DNA of 19,229 nt from Faecalibacterium sp. UBA1762. Its GTDB lineage: Bacteria > Bacillota > Clostridia > Oscillospirales > Ruminococcaceae. The DNA is taken from contig DCHC01000066.1 in the NCBI GenBank assembly GCA_002314755.1, forward strand, positions 1 to 19,229. Reading direction: 5' to 3'. This document shows positions 1 to 7,022 of the stretch, one piece after another. Both the position numbers and the translations under genes were made by a program. The notes beneath the pieces are model-generated. The model ran no database searches, had not been told where the DNA came from, and saw only the letters and a list, made by a program, of their open reading frames with translations. The first letter of the stretch is position 1, and each line of letters begins with the position of its first letter.

Positions 1-1
1 G

Positions 2-31
2 GGGAATCAATTTATCGAGGTTCCCGGTTAA
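2..31 (+). CDS. Possible C-terminal end of an upstream gene (partial)
   Basis: Reading from base 2 gives GNQFIEVPG and then a TAA stop at 29-31, 28 bases before the next start codon. The residues look like an ordinary protein tail, and the spacing would suit an operon with the GH43 gene that follows. Nine residues cannot identify a family, and the other frames are also open for a while, so this is only a reasonable guess that a co-transcribed gene ends here. Confidence 0.3.
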   Translation, partial: GNQFIEVPG

Positions 32-59
32 GAACTAAAAAAGACGAGGGAGAATTGCT

Positions 60-1319
60 ATGAATCCAATGCTGCCCAGACAATTTTTCATTCCGGACGG
101 AGAGGCACATGCAATGCCGGACGGCCGGCTGTATCTGTACGGCTCGCAGGATATCGGCGGGCGTCAGGACTACTGTAGCAAGAGCTATCGGGTTTTTTCT
201 ACGGATAATGGGGCGTTGACCGGGTGGCAGGACCACGGGGTCTCCTTTGACAACGGAGCAGACAGCCTGAACGGGTGTCCATGGCAAAGGAATGTCACGC
301 TTTATGCTCCCGACGCCATTTGTAAGGACGGAAAATATTACCTTTTTGTCTGTGGCGCCAACGCTTTTGAGGGGGTAGCCCAGGCGGATCAGCCCGCCGG
401 TCCTTTTCGGGTAGCAACACCCATTGTCGGGGCAGACGGGGATGGTATCGACCCGGCGGTTTTTGTAGACGAGGACGGGCAGGGGTATCTTTTGTGGGGA
501 CAGTTCCGTTTGAAGGGGGCTAAATTGACCCCAGATATGAAAGCTCTGGTGCCCGGCAGTACAGTAACGGATATCCTGACGGAGCAGCAGCACGGTTTTC
601 ATGAGGGCTCCAGTCTGCGGCGTAGGGGGGATACCTATTATCTGGTCTATACCGATATCAGCCGAGGCAAAGCAACCTGTCTTGCCTATGCGACCGCAAA
701 ATCTCCTCTGGGCCCCTATACAAAACGGGGTGTCATTATCGACAATACCGGATGCGATCCGCAAAGCTGGAATAATCACGGTTCAATTGAGAGCTTTAAT
801 GGGCAGTGGTATGTGTTCTATCACCGGTCAAGTCAAAACGGTATTTTCAGCCGTCGTGCCTGTGCGGAACCCATCACATTTTTGCCGGATGGTTCGATTC
901 CGGAGGTGGAGATGACCAGCCAGGGTGCGGAGGGTCCGTTAAATGCCTTTGAGCGGATAGAGGCAAGCGTCGCCTGCCGTATGAAGGGCGCAGGTTATAT
1001 TGCGCCCGCACAGGGGACACAGGTGCCCTCCGGTGAAGCGGTGGTCGGCATGGGTGGCGGCAACTGGACCCAGGACTGGGCAGAATATAAGTATCTGAAT
1101 TTTGCAGGGGGTGCGGTAAGTTGTACCCTGCGGGCAAAGGGGAAGGGCAGCGTCAGCGTATGTGTGGCAGACCTTGCTCATCCTGCTACGGTAACCGTAA
1201 CAGAGGACTGGGCGGAATATACGGTTCAGCTGCCGGTCGCTGCGGTCGGCGTTCAGCCGGTATGGATGCTATTTGACGGCAAAGAGTTGGCGCTGGACTG
1301 GTTTTATTTTAACGCATAG
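60..1319 (+). CDS. GH43-type glycoside hydrolase (beta-xylosidase/arabinosidase-like)
   Basis: A 419-residue five-bladed beta-propeller-type glycosidase that probably removes xylose or arabinose residues from plant-derived oligosaccharides. The N-terminus has the GH43 pattern PDGEAHAMPDGRLYLYGS, with a candidate catalytic-base Asp at residue 13. The motif GIDPAVFVDEDGQGYLLWG supplies Asp131 (pKa modulator), and HEGSS supplies Glu182 as the candidate general acid. His240 lies in the NNHGS stretch typical of the family. From about residue 295 a beta-rich C-terminal domain follows, possibly CBM6-like. There is no signal peptide, so it should act inside the cell on imported oligosaccharides. The ATG is preceded by GAGGGAG seven bases upstream. 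A strong terminator follows at once. Family assignment is firm; substrate is inferred. Confidence 0.85.
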   Translation: MNPMLPRQFFIPDGEAHAMPDGRLYLYGSQDIGGRQDYCSKSYRVFSTDNGALTGWQDHGVSFDNGADSLNGCPWQRNVTLYAPDAICKDGKYYLFVCGANAFEGVAQADQPAGPFRVATPIVGADGDGIDPAVFVDEDGQGYLLWGQFRLKGAKLTPDMKALVPGSTVTDILTEQQHGFHEGSSLRRRGDTYYLVYTDISRGKATCLAYATAKSPLGPYTKRGVIIDNTGCDPQSWNNHGSIESFNGQWYVFYHRSSQNGIFSRRACAEPITFLPDGSIPEVEMTSQGAEGPLNAFERIEASVACRMKGAGYIAPAQGTQVPSGEAVVGMGGGNWTQDWAEYKYLNFAGGAVSCTLRAKGKGSVSVCVADLAHPATVTVTEDWAEYTVQLPVAAVGVQPVWMLFDGKELALDWFYFNA

Positions 1320-1326
1320 AATTTGT

Positions 1327-1358
1327 CGGGCGACTGCTTTTCGCAGTCGCCCGTTTTT
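1327..1358 (+). terminator. Rho-independent terminator of the GH43 gene
   Basis: An 11-bp perfect stem (1327-1337 with 1343-1353, arms CGGGCGACTGC and GCAGTCGCCCG), a TTTTC loop and a run of five T. It starts eight bases after the stop codon. Confidence 0.92.
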
Positions 1359-1397
1359 CAAGTGTAAAGAGAAGCCGGGCAAAAGCTGCCCGTGACA

Positions 1398-1426
1398 TTG
1401 ACAATACCGAAAAATGAGAATATACT
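1398..1426 (+). promoter_or_regulatory. Sigma-A-type promoter of the ParA-family gene
   Basis: TTGACA (1398-1403), a 17-base spacer and TATACT (1421-1426). This is a perfect -35 and a five-of-six -10, placed 32 bases before the GTG start. The 5' leader should be about 25 bases. Confidence 0.85.
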
Positions 1427-1458
1427 GATCAAAAGAAAAAACTTCGGAGGTATGATGC

Positions 1459-2265
1459 GTGAATAAGACCGTAACCATCTGCTTTGCCAACAATAAGGGG
1501 GGCAGCGGAAAATCAACTACCTGCTGTAATATCGGGTACTATCTGGCCCAAATGGGGAAAAAGGTACTCTTGATAGATGGAGATATGCAGTTGAACCTGA
1601 CTCTTTCCTATTTTCCGGAGGATGAGGTACTGGAGATGGCAAAGGGCGAGCGCAACCTGTATCAGGCGGTGCGCGCTCAAAAGGATCTGAAGGATTATAT
1701 CGTATCCACCGGTGTTGAAAATGTGGATATCGTTCCCTCCAGCACCTTGATGAGCGGTATGGAGTATGAGCTGTTTACAAAATGGCAGCGAGAGCTGATT
1801 TTAAAAAAGTGTCTGGCATCCATCAAAGAGAGCGGCTCTTACGATTATATTCTGATGGACGCACCCCCTACATTAGGCGGTTGGGTGATGAATCTGCTTT
1901 GCGCGTCCGATTATCTGCTGGTGCCGGTGGAGGCATCCCCCTGGGGGCTGTTTGGTCTTGCCAATATGTTTGAGTTTTTTGCGGATGTGCGGCAGATCAA
2001 TCCGGAGCTGCAGCTTGTAGGTATTGCGGTCACCAAGGTGAATGAACGCAAAAATTACTTTAAGCAGACAATGGATGTGTTGCGCGGAATGCAGGATGTA
2101 TACACCTTTAACTCCTATATCCGGGTAGATTCCTCTATAGAATGGTCACAGGACGCCGGCCAGCCGGTCGGTGCGTTCCGCCACGGCTGCCGCAGCGCTC
2201 AGGAATATGAGGCGTTGGCAAAGGAGCTCGTTTGCCGTGTCGAATTCATCCAAAACGGTCAGTGA
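1459..2265 (+). CDS. ParA/Soj-family ATPase without a ParB partner
   Basis: A 268-residue MinD/ParA-family P-loop ATPase. It carries the deviant Walker A box KGGSGKST (residues 13-20, with the signature first lysine), the switch region VLLIDGDMQLNLT (Asp40, Asp42) and Walker B-type YILMDAPPTLG (Asp134). Relatives dimerise on ATP and position plasmids, chromosomes or protein complexes on the nucleoid or membrane. No ParB gene or parS-like repeat is visible nearby, so the cargo is unknown. The start is GTG with CGGAGG eight bases upstream. An ATGATG just before it opens a four-codon ORF (MMRE, stop) that overlaps the GTG and might dampen initiation. The neighbours are unrelated, and the gene has its own strong promoter. 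Family call is firm; partition role is not shown. Confidence 0.9.
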   Translation: MNKTVTICFANNKGGSGKSTTCCNIGYYLAQMGKKVLLIDGDMQLNLTLSYFPEDEVLEMAKGERNLYQAVRAQKDLKDYIVSTGVENVDIVPSSTLMSGMEYELFTKWQRELILKKCLASIKESGSYDYILMDAPPTLGGWVMNLLCASDYLLVPVEASPWGLFGLANMFEFFADVRQINPELQLVGIAVTKVNERKNYFKQTMDVLRGMQDVYTFNSYIRVDSSIEWSQDAGQPVGAFRHGCRSAQEYEALAKELVCRVEFIQNGQ

Positions 2266-2271
2266 ACCCCT

Positions 2272-2420
2272 GCAGGTTGGGGTTGAACAGTCCCGGAACC
2301 CGGTACAGTGAGAGTACACTGCCACAGAAACTCTCAAAATCAGGTGCATTAAAGGGGCGGAGGCCACTACTGCTGACGCTGCCGGGGAAACGGTACCCAA
2401 AATGCCGGAATACCTGTTAT
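2272..2420 (+). promoter_or_regulatory. Cobalamin (B12) riboswitch-like element
   Basis: The conserved blocks of the cobalamin riboswitch family appear in the correct order and at natural distances. They are GGTT (2275-2278); CGGAACCCGGT, matching the GGGAA...GGTG block; ACTGCCACAGAAACT, matching the CGGUCCCGCCACUGU region; GGCCACT, matching GCCACUG; GCCGGGGAA, matching the second GGGAA; and a 3' B12 box, ATGCCGGAATACCTGTTA (2402-2419). CAGGT near the 5' end can pair with ACCTG of the B12 box to close P1. Some positions differ from consensus, such as CGGAA for GGGAA, so it may be diverged or decaying. A terminator follows 30 bases later, as in an OFF switch, but no sense-strand gene lies beyond it. 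The alignment was made by eye. Confidence 0.62.
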
Positions 2421-2450
2421 AATAGGATAAACGAAGCGGTAATAAACCCA

Positions 2451-2497
2451 AAAGCCATCCCTCACCTTTGCGATTTGCGCGATGAGGGATGGCTTTT
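2451..2497. terminator. Bidirectional intrinsic terminator
   Basis: A 14-bp stem (2451-2464 with 2483-2496, arms AAAGCCATCCCTCA and TGAGGGATGGCTTT) with a further short GCG/CGC pairing in the loop. A-rich bases lie on the left and five T on the right, so it can stop transcription in both directions. On the + strand it could serve as the riboswitch expression platform; on the - strand it closes the helicase operon. Confidence 0.88.
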
Positions 2498-2520
2498 TAA
2501 TCAGTAGTGCAGCACGGGTG

Positions 2521-2715
2521 TTACAGGATAAAGTTGTCGCCGTCAGCGCAGACGGTAGCACTGCCGTCAAAGGCGGCTGCCGCTTGAATACGGGCGGCGG
2601 AGATATCCGCCATAATACAGCGGCCGTTGTGTACGAAGTATAGCTGGGCAGCCTTCTTCCCGCTCTGTTTGACGGCAGCACACACATCTTCAATCCAGTA
2701 AAGGCTCTTTTCGGT
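2521..2715 (-). pseudogene. Possible small ORF or 3' gene remnant without a start codon
   Basis: On the minus strand an open frame of 64 codons runs from just after a TGA (2716-2718) to TAA at 2521-2523. Its translation, which includes SLYWIEDVCAAV, KKAAQLYFVHNGRCIMADIS and DGSATVCADGDNFIL, has the even composition of real protein. It lacks an ATG near its beginning; the only candidates are an internal GTG (Val11) and the Met of MADIS. The frame one base away is open upstream, back to the rhodanese stop, and reads RFRRKTDPIADFHHTCLAFEPK, so a one-base frameshift near 2705-2712 could join the two. I do not recognise the family. It lies between the rhodanese gene and the shared terminator, so it would be the last member of the helicase operon. 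Confidence 0.35.
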
Positions 2716-2834
2716 TCAAAGGCAAGGCAGGTGTGATGAAAGTCGGCAATGGGGTCGGTTTTGCGTCTGAATCTCTTGCGCCCGGTCGGTGTTTTGTGGC
2801 AGTTTGTTCCATGGGGTTTAGGTACAAAGTGGTT
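2716..2834. other. Gap between rhodanese gene and ORF remnant
   Basis: About 120 bases with no convincing gene, promoter or hairpin on either strand. The minus-strand frame that continues past the rhodanese stop codon is open here and may be the 5' part of the frameshifted remnant. Confidence 0.4.
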
Positions 2835-3155
2835 TTACTTTACCAGTGTGCCGTGGTAATCCAGCACGCCGCCAATGTTGCGTACCTGACTGTATCCAAG
2901 CTGGCCCAAGCGTGTTGCGGCAATCCCGCTGCGTCTTCCGCTGCGGCAGTAAACCAGCAACGGTGTACTTTTTTCGGGAATCTCTATCAGAATGTTTTGC
3001 AGCGAGTCCAGCGGAATCAGCATCGCGCTCGCCAAATGGCCCTGCCCGTATTCCTCCGGGGTGCGCACATCCAAAAGAACAGCACCGGGAATACGCTGTG
3101 CCGCTTTCTCCCCTTCATCGATTGTGAACTGGTCCGTCGTTTTAAAAAAATACAT
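2835..3155 (-). CDS. Rhodanese-like domain protein (single domain)
   Basis: A 106-residue single-domain rhodanese. GAVLLDVRTPEEYGQGHLASAMLIPLD is the typical substrate-entry region, and LLVYCRSGRRSGIAATRL holds the active-site loop with the catalytic cysteine in CRSGRRS. Such proteins carry a persulfide on that cysteine and pass sulfur to acceptors, or simply sense thiols. The start chosen is the ATG at 3155 (MYFFKTTDQF), with AAAGGA upstream; the frame stays open further upstream, but that part overlaps the helicase C-terminus and is not rhodanese-like. The gene begins 43 bases after the helicase stop with no promoter between, so it is probably co-transcribed with the TerB-ATPase-helicase genes. 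Whether it works with them is unknown. Confidence 0.9.
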   Translation of the reverse strand: MYFFKTTDQFTIDEGEKAAQRIPGAVLLDVRTPEEYGQGHLASAMLIPLDSLQNILIEIPEKSTPLLVYCRSGRRSGIAATRLGQLGYSQVRNIGGVLDYHGTLVK

Positions 3156-3198
3156 GACGCTCAACGTCCTTTCTGCATAATCGGTATAAAAACTGAAT

Positions 3199-5559
3199 TC
3201 AAAGCGGAAGACTGCCCGGAACGGAACCGGAGAGGGTGTCCGCCTCGTCAAAATGGCCCTGCCAACCGGTGATTCGGATATTGTTTGACAACTTTGCCCA
3301 CTGAAAAACCCGCTCTTTCATGCCCTGCATATCCAGTACGCCATAGGCGAAGCCTTTTCGGATCAACTCCGGCGGAATAAATTCGTCGTATTTTTCAAAG
3401 ATGGGTACCTCGTCCGGGTAGACCAACTCCATCGGGTCCTGTAAAGAGGCCGCCGCCTGTGCCAACACGGAAAAAAAGGCGGTGGGTTCAGCGGTCATAG
3501 TAAACTGTATGTAATAAGGTCTGCAGGAGTCAAAGCCTTTGATGCCCAAAAGGCCGGCGCACTTACGTTTGATCAGTCGTTCCAGGGCAAGAAAAGCATA
3601 ACTGCCCAGCCAAGGTAACAGACACCACATCTGTCCACCCAGATTAAGCAGCGGTATACGGGTAAACTGAGCCGAAAATGCGGCTGATCGGGCACTGGTA
3701 AGCCGGGCAACGGCGTTGGCCCGTAGATAGGGGTATACGGTATTTTCTTGTAAAATTTGACGCATACGCTCCAAAATATGGGTGTGGATATCCCCTGCGA
3801 CCTCGCCAAAATAGGCGGGGACTTTGCCCCGAACCAGCTCTACATAAAGGGAATGACGCTTGTGGTCGACCTCCAATACGGTCCAGACATGGCCGGCAAG
3901 CGCTATTTTTTCCCCTACCGGGGGCGGCTTGACGATGGTGCCCAGCTCCTGAGATTCACATCGGACCGAGTATTCTTCGTTTTCTTGAAAGACGGCGTAG
4001 AATTTAAAGGAGTTGGTCTGCCGTTCCCCTGCAAGCCCCACGATCAGCCCGCCGGTTTCGGTGCGCTGAAGCTGTTCCGTCTCCAACAGATGTCGCAGCA
4101 GGATCTTATAGTCCTCCCGGGAGATACGGTGAAAAACACTCAGTGGCAGTACCCGGGCGGCAAGCTGGGCGGGGGTCATCTCTCCGCTGCCCGCAAGGGT
4201 ACTCATGGTTTGGTGGTACAGCAGGCTGTAGGGTAGCCGATCCAGGCGGGGAGGTTCGACCCAGCGCTCCTCGGTATAAAGCTGAACCAAAGCGATGCCC
4301 TGCAGCAGCTTCCAGGGTATGGTCTCCGGCAGCATGGCGCGGCTTTCGGGTTGTTCCTCCCGCATAACAAACCACATTTCCGGCGGAGTATTCCTACGGC
4401 CGGTTCGTCCCATCCGCTGTAAAAATGAGGAGACGGTGTAGGGGGCGTCAATCTGAAAAGCACGCTCTAATCTGCCGATATCAATGCCAAGCTCCAGAGT
4501 GGCGGTGGTCACGGTGGTGGCGTTAGTGTTTTCATCCTTCATGATCGCCTCTGCGCTTTCCCGGTAAGAGGCGGAAAGATTGCCGTGATGAATCAGAAAA
4601 CGGTCGGGCTCCCGGTTGATTTCGCAGTATTCCCGCAAAGTGGTGGTCACAGCCTCTGCCTCCTCCCGGGAGTTGACAAAAACCAGACACTTTTTACCCT
4701 TTGTGTGTTCGAATATATAACCGATGCCCGGATCCGCATGGTTGGGGGCAGTATCTGTAGATGGCTCGGTAGGCTGCAGCGGTAGCATAAGGGTTTCCGG
4801 CTGCTGTGTGGACGCTTTAGGCATCTGTTCCAGATCGGCCTCGGGCGCTTCCTGGGGACCGCTGATAAAAAAATGCTCCATTGAAAGTCGCCACTTGGTG
4901 CCTTTTGCTTCAATTTTGGGAATGACTGTGGTGCGGTTTGTACCGCTTGCCAAAAACCGGCCCGTAGCCTCCAGGTCACCGATGGTAGCGGAAAGACCAA
5001 TGCGTCGGGGATTGCAGCCTGCCAGACGGGAGAATCTCTCAATCAGGCAAAGGGTCTGACCGCCCCGGTCGCCCCGCATCAGCGAGTGTACTTCATCTAT
5101 AACCACAAACTGTAAATCACCGAACAGCCGTGCCACATCGCTGTGCTTATGCAGTAGCAATGCTTCCAGGGATTCCGGGGTGATCTGTAATATTCCCCGT
5201 GGTTTTTTCAGAAGCTTTGCCTTGTGACTTTGGGAGACATCTCCGTGCCAGTGCCAAACAGGAATGTCTGCCTCCTCGCACAGGTCGTTCAGTCGGGCAA
5301 ACTGGTCATTGATCAAAGCTTTTAGCGGCCCGATGTACAGCGCGCCGACGGTTGTGGGAGGCTGTTCATTTAACAGGGTCAATATGGGGAAAAAGGCCGC
5401 CTCGGTTTTGCCGGAGGCGGTGGAGGCACACAGCAGCACATGGCAGTCGGTACCGAAAATGGCTTCGCCCGCTGCCACCTGAATGGCCCGTAGAGACTGC
5501 CATTCATGCTGATAGATAAAATTTTGTACAAATGGCGCATATCGGTTAAACACATCCAT
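3199..5559 (-). CDS. Lhr/BrxHI-like DEVH-box ATP-dependent helicase
   Basis: A 786-residue superfamily 2 helicase. Motif I is ASTASGKT (45-52), motif Ia GPLKALIND (about 77), motif II DEVH (155-158), motif III SAT (190-192), motif IV LIHHGNLS (about 322), motif V ATLELGIDIG (353-362) and motif VI QRMGRTGRR (381-389). The Lhr-type pattern HHGNLS followed by TATLELGIDIG separates it from RecQ or RecG. A long C-terminal half follows, as in Lhr and the BREX helicase BrxHI, but it is shorter than full-length Lhr. An acidic, Pro/Gln/Thr-rich insert (about 235-280) lies between the RecA lobes and is likely disordered. The start is ATG with AAAGGGGG upstream. It follows the ATPase gene by 49 bases, so the two should be made together. 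It probably unwinds or translocates on DNA for the neighbouring ATPase and TerB protein. Confidence 0.93.
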   Translation of the reverse strand: MDVFNRYAPFVQNFIYQHEWQSLRAIQVAAGEAIFGTDCHVLLCASTASGKTEAAFFPILTLLNEQPPTTVGALYIGPLKALINDQFARLNDLCEEADIPVWHWHGDVSQSHKAKLLKKPRGILQITPESLEALLLHKHSDVARLFGDLQFVVIDEVHSLMRGDRGGQTLCLIERFSRLAGCNPRRIGLSATIGDLEATGRFLASGTNRTTVIPKIEAKGTKWRLSMEHFFISGPQEAPEADLEQMPKASTQQPETLMLPLQPTEPSTDTAPNHADPGIGYIFEHTKGKKCLVFVNSREEAEAVTTTLREYCEINREPDRFLIHHGNLSASYRESAEAIMKDENTNATTVTTATLELGIDIGRLERAFQIDAPYTVSSFLQRMGRTGRRNTPPEMWFVMREEQPESRAMLPETIPWKLLQGIALVQLYTEERWVEPPRLDRLPYSLLYHQTMSTLAGSGEMTPAQLAARVLPLSVFHRISREDYKILLRHLLETEQLQRTETGGLIVGLAGERQTNSFKFYAVFQENEEYSVRCESQELGTIVKPPPVGEKIALAGHVWTVLEVDHKRHSLYVELVRGKVPAYFGEVAGDIHTHILERMRQILQENTVYPYLRANAVARLTSARSAAFSAQFTRIPLLNLGGQMWCLLPWLGSYAFLALERLIKRKCAGLLGIKGFDSCRPYYIQFTMTAEPTAFFSVLAQAAASLQDPMELVYPDEVPIFEKYDEFIPPELIRKGFAYGVLDMQGMKERVFQWAKLSNNIRITGWQGHFDEADTLSGSVPGSLPL

Positions 5560-5608
5560 AGCCCGGTGACCCCCTTTCTCTTTATTTGTCTAAACGAACT
5601 ATCAACAT

Positions 5609-6955
5609 TTACAGTTCAAATTCCGCATATTCCGCATCCTGTTCGGCGGCATCTTCCCGATTGGATTCGTTCGGTTTTGGCAGCTGGGGCGCCGCATAGG
5701 AAAAGGCGTCACTATGCAGCAGCTTTTCCACATCCAGTGTGGGATTCTGGTAAGCAATGTCCAACAACTCGATATAATCCCGGATGACCTCCCGGGGAGT
5801 AATGTGGTTGTCGGCGCCGATACGGGATAGCTCAATCCGGATAAACAGTTCCCGCTGGGCGTCGGTTAACACAGACGGATAGTCAAACAGTTGGGCGTGC
5901 AGATCGGTCAGCTTTTCCGTCAGAACCAGCAGCTCCTCAGGACGAAGCGGTTCCAACCGGATGATGGGTGCCAGCATATCCCGCATACTCGGTGCGGCAA
6001 GACCAAAACGTCCCTCCGCCAGGCGGCTGCGCAGGGCTTCATAGCTGTAAACACCGCGACGGGTGTCCTCAATACACTGCGGCGTACCGCACAGGATAAT
6101 GCCCAGATGCTGGGCTTTGCCCTGCAGGGTGTCGTTATACATGGTCAAAATCTTTTCATAATTGTACTGCCGGGTGATGGCGTTGGGTACTTTATAGATG
6201 TTGACTAGTTCATCAATCAGTACCAGCATACCGCTATATCCCGCTTTTTTCAAAAAGGCGGCCAGCAATTTGATGTATTCGTACCAATCCTCATCGGTTA
6301 TGACAATGTTGATACCCAGCTCGGCCTTAGCCTCGCTTTTGGTATTGTACTCACCCCGCAACCATTTGATGACCAATGCCTGTTGCTCAGGGTTGTCCTC
6401 CAGGGTGGCTCGGTAGTACATGGTCAACAGTCTGGCAAAATCAAAGCCGTGAACCAGCTCATTCAGGGAGCGGATCACCCCGAAAATGCGCCGCTCAACC
6501 GCAGAGCCGAAATCGTCCGATTCTGGGAGAATACCCTCGGCGGCAACTTCGCTTTGAACGCCGCTGATCCACCGGTCCAGGATCAACTGCAGTGCGCCGC
6601 CCTCGGGCCGGGTGCGGGTGGATAGATTGCGGATCAGCTCCCGATAGGTGGCGAGACCCTGCCCTTTGGTACCCTGCAAACGGCGTTCCGGGCTTAGGTC
6701 GGCGTCTGCCACCACAAAGCCCCGCTCCATGACATTGCTGCGGATGGCCTGCAGCAAAAAACTTTTACCGCTGCCATATTTACCGACAATAAAACGAAAG
6801 GAAGCGCCGCCGTTGGCGATAATGTCCACATCATGCAGTAACGCGGTAATTTCCGACTCTCTGCCGACGGTGATATAGGGCAGACCGATGCGGGGTACAA
6901 CACCGCCTTTAAGCGAGTTAATGACTGCGGACGCAATGCGTTTTGGAATTTTCAT
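5609..6955 (-). CDS. BrxC/BrxD-type (DUF2791) P-loop ATPase
   Basis: A 448-residue ATP-binding protein of the DUF2791 family, which includes BREX BrxD and the ATPase end of BrxC. The N-terminus (MKIPKRIASAVINSLKGGVV...VGRESEI) leads into the Walker A box GKYGSGKS (58-65). Walker B is LVLIDEL (244-250), followed by IYKVPNAITRQYNYEKI, a strongly conserved block in this family. LGIILCGTPQ (sensor-like) and an arginine-rich region (299-316) follow, and TPREVIRDYIELLDI sits near the end. The last 25 residues are acidic. The ATG at 6955 is preceded by an excellent GGAGGA; the frame is open for 43 more codons upstream, but that part is hydrophobic, not family-like, and overlaps the preceding gene. 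Related ATPases act with a helicase in DNA restriction or processing. Family identity is strong; exact function is not known. Confidence 0.9.
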   Translation of the reverse strand: MKIPKRIASAVINSLKGGVVPRIGLPYITVGRESEITALLHDVDIIANGGASFRFIVGKYGSGKSFLLQAIRSNVMERGFVVADADLSPERRLQGTKGQGLATYRELIRNLSTRTRPEGGALQLILDRWISGVQSEVAAEGILPESDDFGSAVERRIFGVIRSLNELVHGFDFARLLTMYYRATLEDNPEQQALVIKWLRGEYNTKSEAKAELGINIVITDEDWYEYIKLLAAFLKKAGYSGMLVLIDELVNIYKVPNAITRQYNYEKILTMYNDTLQGKAQHLGIILCGTPQCIEDTRRGVYSYEALRSRLAEGRFGLAAPSMRDMLAPIIRLEPLRPEELLVLTEKLTDLHAQLFDYPSVLTDAQRELFIRIELSRIGADNHITPREVIRDYIELLDIAYQNPTLDVEKLLHSDAFSYAAPQLPKPNESNREDAAEQDAEYAEFEL

Positions 6956-7022
6956 AGACTCCTCCAAAAAATACAAACAGTGAAAATCGCAGAAAGAAAT
7001 ACAAATAGAATAAAAAGAGAAT

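Noticed and set aside
12..779. Long open frame on the minus strand (255 codons) across the GH43 gene
   Set aside because: It is antisense to a clear GH43 protein with catalytic motifs, and its translation shows no family motif, being rich in Pro, Arg, Ile and Cys as expected of a shadow frame.
1376..1392. Second hairpin (CGGGC/GCCCG) upstream of the ParA promoter as a terminator
   Set aside because: It has no T-run and lies outside any expected transcript end; the true terminator is at 1327-1358.
3156..3251. N-terminal extension of the rhodanese
   Set aside because: It overlaps the helicase 3' end and is not rhodanese-like; ATG at 3155 fits the domain start.
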